Assembly (NCBI GenBank): GCA_021773075.1
Contig: JAJFKT010000008.1
Span: forward strand, 1-49,372
Direction of reading: 5' to 3'
DNA: 49,372 nucleotides
Source: Woeseiaceae bacterium
GTDB lineage: Bacteria > Pseudomonadota > Gammaproteobacteria > Steroidobacterales > Woeseiaceae
Below are positions 40,373 through 49,372 of the stretch, piece after piece. The notes under the pieces were generated by a model. That model ran no database searches and was not told where the DNA came from. It saw only the letters and a list, made by a program, of their open reading frames with translations. Numbering within the stretch: the first letter of the stretch is position 1; each line of letters starts with the position of its first letter. The translations under genes were made by a program, and so were the position numbers.

Positions 40373-43300
40373 ATGCGATTAAGCAAGATAAAGCTCGCTG
40401 GCTTCAAATCCTTCGTCGACCCCACAACGATCACCTTCCCGAGCAGCCTCGTAGGCGTGGTCGGCCCTAATGGTTGTGGCAAGTCAAATGTGATTGATGC
40501 CGTGCGATGGGTAATGGGTGAAAGCTCAGCCAGCCGCCTGCGTGGCGATTCAATAACAGACGTAATTTTCAACGGATCCAGCACGCGCAAACCGGTCGGT
40601 GCTGCATCAGTTGAGCTCCTGTTTGATAACAGTGAGACGACGCTCGAAGGGCAATATGCCAAGTACTCAGAGATCTCGATTCGCAGGGAAGTCAGCCGCG
40701 ATGGAATCTCCAACTACTATTTAAACGGTACCCGATGCCGCCGAAAGGATATTACGGGCGTTTTTCTTGGCACCGGACTTGGGCCGCGCAGCTACTCGAT
40801 TATCGAGCAAGGCATGATTTCGCGCTTGATTGAAGCCAAGCCGGAAGAGATGCGCGTGTTCCTCGAGGAAGCGGCCGGTATATCCAAGTACAAGGAACGT
40901 CGTCGCGAGACGTCGAACCGGATCAAACACACCAAAGAGAATCTCGACCGCTTGCTGGACGTGCTCGATGAAGTCGAAAAACAGATCAAGCATCTTGATC
41001 GACAAGCCAAGACTGCGGAACGTTACGGTCGCTACAAAGACGATGAACGTCGTACTAGCGCTGAATTGTTGGCATTGCGTGCAAAAGACCTTGACGTACG
41101 GGGCAGTTCAGCAGGTACGCTTTTGGCTGAACGCAGGACAGCCCTTGAAGCCGCGATTGCGAAACAACGCAATCTTGAGGCCTCTCTTGAGGATGCACGT
41201 GTACGGCAAACAGAACGGACTGATGAATTTAATGTTGTGCAGGGTCGCTACTACAAAGTGGGGTCCGAGATTGCTCGCCTGGAACAATCGATTGAACATG
41301 CTCGAGAGCTACGAGAACGTCAAGAGAAGGACCTTGAGCAGGCGATCAGCGGTGCCGGGGAAATCGCGGTTCATATCGATCAGGACGAAACCGAGATTCA
41401 GCAGCTTGAAATGACGCTCAGCGAACTCGTACCGGGCCTTGAGCTGGCACGCCAGGGTGAGCAAGCCTCAGCAGCATCATTGCAACGCGCGGACGATGCT
41501 TTGGCAGATTGGCAGCGCCAATGGGACGAGCACGCGCAACAACACAGCGAAGCTCTGCAGATGGAAAGCGTGGAGAGCACGCGCTCCGAGCAACTCGAAT
41601 CCCGTTTACAGAGTTTTTCCGAACGCGTTAAGAAGATCGCGGAGGCGCAGGATGACGCCAGTCCTGAAGAATTGAAATCCAGACACGATGAACTGGCGGA
41701 GCAAGAACTCAGAAAACGCCAGGCTCGTGATGAATTCGATCGCCACTTGACTGACATCGCTGAAAAGATTCGCAAGCTGCGAGAACAGGACAAGAAGCTA
41801 ACGTTGCTGGTCGACGAACGTCACTCATCGGTACAGGACGCGAAAGGCAAATACGCCTCACTCGAGGCGTTGCAAAAGGCGGCAATGGGTGAGGGCGATG
41901 CGGGCATCAAGAACTGGTTGGAAGGATCAGGTCTGTCGCAGAACCACCGGGTTGCGCAGAAACTGAGCGTTGAGGCTGGCTGGGAAAAAGCCGTTGAAAC
42001 AGTGCTTGGGGAATATTTGCAAGCTGTTTGCGTAGCTGACATTACGCCTGTAACCGAAACAATCGCCAGCTTGAAGACCGGTGACATAAGCATTTTTCGC
42101 GAGCAATCGAAAGACGAGGATGTCGTTGACGTAGCAAATACATTGGCAGAGAAAGCATCCGGCGCTCCCGCGGCGGCGGCAACAATTTTGTCCAGGGTTG
42201 TTATCGCAGATTCCCTGAGCCATGCGCTCGGTATTCGTGAGTCACTGTCTGCCGAAGCGTCAGTTGTGACTGCAGATGGCGTCTGGATGGGAAAGAACTG
42301 GCTGCGAGTATCGCGCGACAAGGAAGGTAAGGCTGGAGTTCTGGCACGTGAACACGAGATGCGACGCTTGAAGTCCGACATTCGCGAGATGCAGGTTCGC
42401 TACGATAGTGCTCGAAAACTTCTGCATGATGGCCGTACGCGGCTTACACAATTCGAGGAACGTCGCGAATTGATGCAACGAGATGCATCGTCGCTGCTAA
42501 ACGAATATTCGGAAATCAAGGGTTCACTTGAGTCTGCTCGTTACAAGATGGATCAGGCAAACGCTCGTAAGCTTGCCCTGGCGGAAGAATCAAGCGAGCT
42601 TGACAGAGAAAAGATATCTGCCGAGGAACAATTGCGTGAGTCTCAACGCGTGCGTGCGCAGGCGGCCCAGCTTTTGGAGCGATTGCGGGCGGATAAGGAT
42701 GCTCACGAAGCACGCCGTGAGGAGTTGCGAGCAGAATTGCAGCGAGTTCGAGCACAGGCGGCTGAAGATCGCCAAAGCGTTCAAAACATTGCGATTCAGT
42801 TTGAAAGTCGCCGAACAAGCAAAGAATCTGCGGCGCAAAATTTGCAGCGTATGAAGTCTCAACTCGGTCAGTTCCGCTTGCGAGAATCAGAGATTCGCGA
42901 GCAGCTTGAAAACAGCCAGTCACCATTGGAAGGCAACAAAACTGACCTTGCGACTCAGCTTGAGGCACGTCTTGAAATCGAACAGGAGCTTTCGGCAGCG
43001 CGGCAGATAGTCGAAAAGGTCGAAAATGAATTGCGAGAGCTCGACCAGTCTCGCATGCAGATCGACCAATCAGTTGAAGAGTCCAGAGGGCAGGTGAGTG
43101 AGGCCGAAATGGCTGTTCAAGAGCTTAAGGTTCGCCGCGAGGGCTTTGCAGAACAGCTAGCTCAGACCAGTTTCGAATTGGCGACGTTGCTTGAAGAAAT
43201 GGATGACGTAGCGAATATCGATGCCTGGGAAGAGAAATCAGAGAAAATTCGTAAACGCATTGACCGGCTCGGCCCAATCAACCTTGCTGCTATCGACGAG

Positions 43301-43882
43301 TTTAAAGAGCAATCAGAACGCAAGGAATATTTGGACGCTCAACTGGCGGACTTAAACGACGCCCTCGCAACCCTGGAAGGCGCTATTCGCAAAATCGATA
43401 AGGAAACCCGAACGCGTTTCCGAGAGACATTCGACAATGTGAATGATGGCTTCAAACAACTGTTTCCGAAACTTTTCGGTGGTGGGCATGCGTACCTGGA
43501 ACTGACAGGCGATGATTTGCTGACCACTGGTATTACGGTTATGGCAAGACCACCTGGGAAACGCAACAGCACCATCCATTTGTTGTCCGGTGGCGAGAAA
43601 GCACTGACGGCAGTTGCACTGGTGTTTGCAATTTTCGAACTCAATCCGGCACCTTTCTGCATGCTCGATGAGGTCGATGCCCCGTTGGATGACGCTAACG
43701 TTGCGCGCTTCTGCAATATCGTCCAGGAAATGTCGGATAAAGTGCAGTTTGTCTTCATTACGCACAACAAAGTGACGATGGAACTGGCGCGTCAGTTGTC
43801 CGGCGTGACTATGCAAGAGCCTGGCGTATCGCGACTTGTATCAGTCGATTTGGATGCAGCGGTGAAGATGGCGGCGAGTTAG
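40373..43882 (+). CDS. smc: Chromosome segregation protein SMC
   Basis: A 1169-residue SMC ATPase that organises the chromosome with ScpA/ScpB. Walker A is GPNGCGKSN (residues 31-39); the N-terminal head also shows MRLSKIKLAGFKSFVDPTTI. Two coiled-coil arms (about 170-480 and 660-1000) flank a hinge near residues 510-640 (GVWMG, TETIASLK...). The C-terminal head has the signature LLSGGEKALTAVALVFAI and Walker B PFCMLDEVDAPLDDANVARF. Most gammaproteobacteria related to E. coli use MukB; an SMC here points to a lineage outside Enterobacterales. Starts at ATG 40373 with a poor ribosome binding site. zipA follows 20 nt downstream. Confidence 0.97.
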   Translation: MRLSKIKLAGFKSFVDPTTITFPSSLVGVVGPNGCGKSNVIDAVRWVMGESSASRLRGDSITDVIFNGSSTRKPVGAASVELLFDNSETTLEGQYAKYSEISIRREVSRDGISNYYLNGTRCRRKDITGVFLGTGLGPRSYSIIEQGMISRLIEAKPEEMRVFLEEAAGISKYKERRRETSNRIKHTKENLDRLLDVLDEVEKQIKHLDRQAKTAERYGRYKDDERRTSAELLALRAKDLDVRGSSAGTLLAERRTALEAAIAKQRNLEASLEDARVRQTERTDEFNVVQGRYYKVGSEIARLEQSIEHARELRERQEKDLEQAISGAGEIAVHIDQDETEIQQLEMTLSELVPGLELARQGEQASAASLQRADDALADWQRQWDEHAQQHSEALQMESVESTRSEQLESRLQSFSERVKKIAEAQDDASPEELKSRHDELAEQELRKRQARDEFDRHLTDIAEKIRKLREQDKKLTLLVDERHSSVQDAKGKYASLEALQKAAMGEGDAGIKNWLEGSGLSQNHRVAQKLSVEAGWEKAVETVLGEYLQAVCVADITPVTETIASLKTGDISIFREQSKDEDVVDVANTLAEKASGAPAAAATILSRVVIADSLSHALGIRESLSAEASVVTADGVWMGKNWLRVSRDKEGKAGVLAREHEMRRLKSDIREMQVRYDSARKLLHDGRTRLTQFEERRELMQRDASSLLNEYSEIKGSLESARYKMDQANARKLALAEESSELDREKISAEEQLRESQRVRAQAAQLLERLRADKDAHEARREELRAELQRVRAQAAEDRQSVQNIAIQFESRRTSKESAAQNLQRMKSQLGQFRLRESEIREQLENSQSPLEGNKTDLATQLEARLEIEQELSAARQIVEKVENELRELDQSRMQIDQSVEESRGQVSEAEMAVQELKVRREGFAEQLAQTSFELATLLEEMDDVANIDAWEEKSEKIRKRIDRLGPINLAAIDEFKEQSERKEYLDAQLADLNDALATLEGAIRKIDKETRTRFRETFDNVNDGFKQLFPKLFGGGHAYLELTGDDLLTTGITVMARPPGKRNSTIHLLSGGEKALTAVALVFAIFELNPAPFCMLDEVDAPLDDANVARFCNIVQEMSDKVQFVFITHNKVTMELARQLSGVTMQEPGVSRLVSVDLDAAVKMAAS

Positions 43883-43902
43883 CCGCATAGGTGAGTTAGA
43901 AA

Positions 43903-44577
43903 ATGGACGGTCTGCGTTGGTTGCTGTTGTTATTTGGACTCCTGGTGATCGCAGGCGTCTATTTGTACAGCCGTCGACAAAAAGAGGCGTCGACTGAAGA
44001 AACCGGATCGCAAGCGCGCGTCGAGCCGCGCCTCGATGGCGACGACTCTAAGGATGGGACCGGTGAAGAGTCGGACGATTATTTCGACGAAATCGGCGAC
44101 GTACCCATGGCGAGCAATTCTGCATCGGAGAATGCTGCTGTTGTAGTTGATGGCCCGCAGAAAATCGTAACGGTACGTATCGTTGCAAAGGACAAGAAAT
44201 CTTTTGCCGGAGATGAACTTGTTCTTAGTATGCGCGGCCTCGGTCTTCGGCATGGCAAGTTCGGTATTTTTCATCGCTATGATGGAAACGATGAAGGCAA
44301 AACTGTCTTTAGTGCTGCGAGTCTCGTCGAACCAGGTAGTTTTGATCTGCAAAATATCAAAGGGCAGTCCATACCCGGGATCAGTCTGTTTCTGGTTCTT
44401 CCTGGCCCGGTTGAAAGCGTTGAGGCGTTCGACTTGATGCTAGCCGCAGCAAGAACTCTGACTCAGTCGCTCGACGGCGAGCTTCTCGATGAATCTGGTA
44501 GCACATTGAGCATTCAGCGTGAACGCTATTTGCGCGAAGAGATTATCCAGTTTCAGCACAGCAGTCTGATGTCCTGA
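43903..44577 (+). CDS. zipA: Cell division protein ZipA
   Basis: A 224-residue inner-membrane protein that tethers FtsZ. N-terminal membrane helix MDGLRWLLLLFGLLVIAGVY, then LYSRRQKE; an acidic linker (about 30-85); the C-terminal FtsZ-binding ZipA domain (KIVTVRIVAKDKKSFAGDEL, MRGLGLRHGKFGIFHRYDGN, SAASLVEPGSFDLQNIKGQS, then PGISLFLVLPGP). The linker is short compared with E. coli ZipA (328). The order smc-zipA-ligA is conserved in many gammaproteobacteria. GTGAG precedes the start, and the stop is 20 nt before ligA. Confidence 0.93.
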   Translation: MDGLRWLLLLFGLLVIAGVYLYSRRQKEASTEETGSQARVEPRLDGDDSKDGTGEESDDYFDEIGDVPMASNSASENAAVVVDGPQKIVTVRIVAKDKKSFAGDELVLSMRGLGLRHGKFGIFHRYDGNDEGKTVFSAASLVEPGSFDLQNIKGQSIPGISLFLVLPGPVESVEAFDLMLAAARTLTQSLDGELLDESGSTLSIQRERYLREEIIQFQHSSLMS

Positions 44578-44597
44578 CCTCAGGTTGTTCGCCGTAG

Positions 44598-46625
<2,028 letters not shown>

Positions 46626-46770
46626 TTTGAGAAACAACTCGAGTTTCTAAGTAGTTTGCCGAATAACACATGTGGCAACGCTGGCACAACTGACGTAAGA
46701 CTTGGGCTATTTTTCCCAACTCCGATAATTGTCTAGCGATTCCCCCGACTGATCAATATATTGCCTGCCC

Positions 46771-47610
46771 ATGCAAGAAGACCAACAAAAGAAAGTCCTG
46801 GATGCCTTCCAACTGGTTCTACGACCGATCGTAAAAATATTGCTCCGTTACGGTATTGGCTACAATGAATTTGCCGAAACCGTAAAGTCAGCGTTCGTTG
46901 ATGTTGGCAGTACGGAGTTCGGAATTCGAGGGCGACCCACCAACATCTCGCGCGTCGCCGTAATGACCGGGCTTACCCGAAAAGAGGTACGTCGTCTCAG
47001 GACGAAGACTGACAGTGGTAGCAAAGCAATCACAGTAAGGACAACGCCGATTACAGAAATCGTGACACGCTGGTATTCGGAAAGCGAATTTATCGACCGC
47101 GATGGACGTCCATCGGTGCTACCTTTTACCGGCGATTCAGCGTCATTTTCCAGTCTTGTCAAGAAATTTGGCGGGGACGTTCCGCCAGGCGCCATGCGAA
47201 CGGAGTTAAAAAGAATGCGCCTTGTCGATGAGGGCGAAGATGGAACGTTGACTGTCAAGTCGCGAGCTATTGTGCCACCAGACGAAACAGATAACTTGAT
47301 GTCTTGTCTGATTCATGGCGTCTATCCGCTTTTGGCAACAACTGCATCGAATACAGATCCGAACAGGGCCGAAGGCTTGGGCCCTGCCCAGTTTGCAACT
47401 TATTCGCTATCGATCGAACAGGAAGACCGTACGAGATTGAAGCGAATTAGTTACGACAGGCTATCCGAGGTCGCTGTCTCATTTGATGACTTATTTGCGA
47501 CTTTCGAATCTAGATCGAAAGGAAAAATGCCTGACATTGCAAACCCTGTGGTATCGGTGGGGCTGTATTACTTTGAAGAAAACGATCCCCATGCTAGATA
47601 CAAGTGGTAA
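46771..47610 (+). CDS. DUF6502-type protein, copy A, putative DNA-binding
   Basis: A 279-residue cytoplasmic protein that I assign to the DUF6502 group from recall of its pattern (VLRPIVKILLRYGIGYNEFA, a TGLTRKEV segment, a WYS motif and SLVKKFGGDVPPGAM). The first 80 residues look like a winged helix-turn-helix: a helix, a GIGYNEFAETVKSAF helix, then ISRVAVMTGLTRKEVRRL, where RVAVMTG-LTRKEV has the turn and recognition-helix spacing. A regulator is therefore likely, though no function is established for the family. Upstream 145 nt carry no clear promoter. A related gene follows at 47973, arguing for an ancient duplication. Confidence 0.75.
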   Translation: MQEDQQKKVLDAFQLVLRPIVKILLRYGIGYNEFAETVKSAFVDVGSTEFGIRGRPTNISRVAVMTGLTRKEVRRLRTKTDSGSKAITVRTTPITEIVTRWYSESEFIDRDGRPSVLPFTGDSASFSSLVKKFGGDVPPGAMRTELKRMRLVDEGEDGTLTVKSRAIVPPDETDNLMSCLIHGVYPLLATTASNTDPNRAEGLGPAQFATYSLSIEQEDRTRLKRISYDRLSEVAVSFDDLFATFESRSKGKMPDIANPVVSVGLYYFEENDPHARYKW

Positions 47611-47972
47611 AACCTTAGTCGAGACGTGCCGCTAACGACTCAGCTAGGATTTTCGCGCAGTTTGTCAATTTTCTGATCCGATATCCGCGGGCATAGATAT
47701 CCCTCTGCGGATATTCCGGCAAGATCGGCCCTTTTGCGTGCCCGAACCGCTACTGGGTATATTCGGTCAATCGCCGCCAAAAAAAAACCTAATAATCAAT
47801 GCTTTACATAACTCCGTTGTGGTTGTTCGGTAACTTGACGTTGTAATAACTTGACATAACAATTCTTCATACCACAAATGGTGCAATCAACCCACTTATA
47901 GGAATTGACAGGAGGTTGCATAGGCCAGCGACGCAAGATACTTTACATATTGTCAAAGCGGTCTGGCCATGA
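47611..47972. promoter_or_regulatory. 362-bp regulatory stretch between the two DUF6502 genes
   Basis: No gene is seen. An inverted repeat ATATCCGC (47681-47688) / GCGGATAT (47707-47714), extended by CCG/CGG, lies in the first third, and A9 follows further on. The nonamer TAACTTGAC occurs twice, at 47831-47839 and 47847-47855, 16 bp apart, and each contains TTGAC like a -35 element; good -10 boxes are not evident. AGGAGG at about 47910-47915 has no start codon at proper distance except a TTG directly after it, which opens an 18-codon frame ending at the TGA just before the next ATG. The stretch is AT-richer than its surroundings. Confidence 0.45.
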
Positions 47973-48845
47973 ATGGGACAAGAAGTAAAAAACCACTTAC
48001 GGCATGCATTATCGCTAATGTTGAAGCCTTTGGTGCGGCTTTTGATAGCTCAGGGCGTTACACACGCGGAGTTTTCTGAAACTGCAAAAGAAGTGTATGT
48101 CGAGACCGCATTAAGGCATTTCGAAAAAGAGGGGAAAATTAACAAGTCGCGGGTAGCCATATTGACGGGTTTGACTAGAAAGGAAGTGAAGAACGTCGTC
48201 GATAGGGCGCTGACGACATCAGCAAATGATAAAACACATTCAAGGCCGGCTCGAGTACTTACAGGGTGGTATTCCGACCCAGCGTATCAAGGGCCATATG
48301 GAATTCCATTGGAGTTACCTTACGAGACTAGCGGTGACGGTGAGCCGAGTTTCGTTGCCTTGGTTAAGAACTACAGCGGGGACATGGCGCCTCGTCAAAT
48401 GCTGAATCAATTGTTAGAGGCAGGATCAGTTGTTGAAGTTGATGGACGCTACAAAACGGTGAGTAGAATTTTCATGCACACGAAGCTGTCGTCATCAGCG
48501 CTCAATAGGCTTGGAAAGGTTGGCTACAGATTTTTCTCAACGGCTGCGAAGAATACCGATGCGGATAAAGATGCTGGGGAAAAAACGCTTTTTGATCGGA
48601 TGGTATTCGCGGACGATGGATGCACAGATGAGGTTATCGAGTTATTTGCAGAATACTTACGGTCTAGAGGGCAGTCATTTCTTGAAGACTTGGATGTTTG
48701 GTTTTCATCTAGAAAGGACTTAAACAAGCCTGGTCAGCCACGTAAAGAAACTGGTGTCTACATGCTTCACTACGTCGAAGAACAAGATGACCTAGGTTCT
48801 CTGCAGATTCTGTTACAAGAAAGAGGTATTAGCAAAGTTAATTAA
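47973..48845 (+). CDS. DUF6502-type protein, copy B, putative DNA-binding
   Basis: A 290-residue relative of the protein at 46771. The starts align (MGQEVKNHLRHALSLMLKPL, then VRLLIAQGVTHAEFSETAKE), as do INKSRVAILTGLTRKEVKNV, the LTGWYSDPAY segment and FVALVKNYSGDMAPRQM. The ends differ more. The same helix-turn-helix-like segment suggests DNA binding. Codon use is visibly AT-richer than copy A and most neighbours, consistent with a separate history or transfer. The ribosome binding site is weak. The secreted GIDGMG repeat protein begins 95 nt after its stop on the same strand, so this protein may regulate or be expressed with it. Confidence 0.75.
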   Translation: MGQEVKNHLRHALSLMLKPLVRLLIAQGVTHAEFSETAKEVYVETALRHFEKEGKINKSRVAILTGLTRKEVKNVVDRALTTSANDKTHSRPARVLTGWYSDPAYQGPYGIPLELPYETSGDGEPSFVALVKNYSGDMAPRQMLNQLLEAGSVVEVDGRYKTVSRIFMHTKLSSSALNRLGKVGYRFFSTAAKNTDADKDAGEKTLFDRMVFADDGCTDEVIELFAEYLRSRGQSFLEDLDVWFSSRKDLNKPGQPRKETGVYMLHYVEEQDDLGSLQILLQERGISKVN

Positions 48846-48940
48846 ACTCGACTCGATTTGATGAGTGTCTGGCGATGGAGCGTCAGCGTTCAAAAGTATT
48901 TTGAGACGAGGGTTGGAGTTCATAAAATAAGGAGCGAATA

Positions 48941-49372
48941 ATGTTTAACGCAAAAAGCGCCAGGGCATGGTATGCCTTGGGAGCGACGCTAGTTGCACTG
49001 TCGAATTCTGGGATTGCAGCGGAAACGCAAAGTGCATCTCAAGGAATCGATGGCATGGGTGTCGCCGGAATTGACGGTATGGGTGTCGCCGGAATTGACG
49101 GTATGGGTGTCGCCGGAATTGACGGTATGGGTATCGCCGGAATTGACGGCATGGGTATCGCCGGAATTGACGGCATGGGCATCGCCGGAATCGACGGCAT
49201 GGGCATCGCCGGAATCGACGGCATGGGTATCGCCGGAATTGACGGTATGGGCATCGCTGGAATCGATGGCATGGGCATCGCTGGAATCGATGGCATGGGC
49301 ATCGCTGGCATTGATGGCATGGGTATCGCCGGAATCGATGGCATGGGTATCGCCGGAATTGACGGTATGGGC
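48941..49372 (+). CDS. Secreted protein of GIDGMG octapeptide repeats (3' truncated by window)
   Basis: An open frame of 144 codons that continues past the window end. ATG 48941 has AAGGAG at 48929-48934 with 6-nt spacing, the best ribosome binding site of the accessory genes. Residues 1-27 form a signal peptide (basic start, ALGATLVALSNSG, IAA before ETQ) without a lipobox. After a short linker (ETQSASQ) the protein is entirely GIDGMGVA (3 copies) and GIDGMGIA (10 copies), plus a partial copy at the edge. Each repeat has three Gly, one Asp and one Met, no Lys or Arg, so it is acidic and low in complexity. Possible folds are a beta-solenoid or a flexible chain; metal binding through Asp or Met is conceivable. 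I do not recognise a described family. Confidence 0.85.
   Translation, partial: MFNAKSARAWYALGATLVALSNSGIAAETQSASQGIDGMGVAGIDGMGVAGIDGMGVAGIDGMGIAGIDGMGIAGIDGMGIAGIDGMGIAGIDGMGIAGIDGMGIAGIDGMGIAGIDGMGIAGIDGMGIAGIDGMGIAGIDGMG
49043..49372 (+). repeat. 24-bp coding tandem repeat array, 13.75 copies visible
   Basis: From 49043 to the window end the DNA is a 24-bp unit repeated 13 full times plus 18 bp. The base form is GGA-ATY-GAY-GGY-ATG-GGY-RTC-GCY. Differences are almost all at third codon positions; the only amino-acid change is Val (GTC, repeats 1-3) to Ile (ATC, repeats 4-13). Repeats 2 and 3 are identical and so are 10 and 11. There are no spacers, so it is not a CRISPR. The true length cannot be known from this window. 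Confidence 0.97.

Noticed and set aside
47910..47972. 18-codon leader peptide starting at TTG after AGGAGG
   Set aside because: The TTG touches the AGGAGG with no spacing, and the copy B start is well supported by alignment with copy A.
48901..48928. TTGAGA-N16-TAAAAT as promoter of the repeat gene
   Set aside because: Transcription would start at about 48935, after the ribosome binding site at 48929-48934, so it cannot give a normal mRNA.
49039..49344. Minus-strand reading frame of repeated MPSIPA units
   Set aside because: It is the complement of the GIDGMG array. The plus frame has a signal peptide, an ideal ribosome binding site and third-position variation that conserves its peptide.
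49043..49372. Possible CRISPR array
   Set aside because: The 24-bp units are contiguous without spacers and encode a peptide.

Overview
The window looks like a chromosome segment of a free-living, probably marine or sediment, gammaproteobacterium. The evidence is gene order: rimP-nusA-infB-rbfA-truB-rpsO-pnp, dksA-gluQ, smc-zipA-ligA and ydbH-ynbE-ydbL are all gammaproteobacterial arrangements. A TonB-dependent receptor, secreted hydrolases and a long Lys/Ala-rich tail on DksA suggest a lineage near Woeseiales, Steroidobacterales or Xanthomonadales. That placement is inference and was not tested. No tRNA, rRNA, insertion sequence, prophage or CRISPR array was recognised.

Layout. (1) 1-6200: accessory genes. 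These are a DUF4259-type protein, an exported protein of unknown function, a small protein overlapping a SWIM zinc-finger protein, and a Phd/YefM antitoxin with a toxin-like partner that seems to have lost an internal block. A long intergenic stretch with large hairpins follows. (2) 6201-13707: an exported unknown protein divergent from a CadC-like membrane regulator, a thrombospondin-type-3/PD40 surface protein, a secreted esterase, a KamA-type lysine 2,3-aminomutase and a small protein. (3) 13749-19628: an XRE regulator divergent from a tightly packed set of a DUF1611 (DgcN-like) enzyme, an ornithine/alanine-racemase-family enzyme and a lipoprotein esterase, then a class-C beta-lactamase-like lipoprotein. 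This looks like an amino-acid stereochemistry module. (4) 19664-25786: ydbH-ynbE-ydbL (envelope phospholipid transport), a broken small reading frame, and a TonB-dependent receptor with a strong terminator. (5) 25784-28447, minus strand: gabD-lhgO (2-hydroxyglutarate and semialdehyde oxidation). (6) 28528-37213: the core translation/RNA operon, with a rimP leader carrying two terminators and the rpsO-pnp hairpin. (7) 37216-40151, minus strand: yheT, gluQ and a Lys-rich zinc-less dksA. (8) 40373-46625: smc, zipA, ligA. (9) 46771-49372: two diverged DUF6502 proteins with helix-turn-helix-like segments, followed by a secreted protein made of perfect 8-residue GIDGMG(V/I)A repeats that runs off the end of the window.

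The most unusual part is the last: 13 complete octapeptide repeats plus a partial one, behind a signal peptide and a very good ribosome binding site. Synonymous codons vary between repeats while the peptide stays nearly constant. With the two putative DUF6502 regulators it is the best candidate here for an undescribed system. Second is the DUF1611-racemase operon. Its racemase is PLP-dependent and so should need a free amino group, which does not fit the known DgcN-DgcA route through N-acetyl-glutamate. All functional calls come from reading sequence and recalling families; no database search was run.
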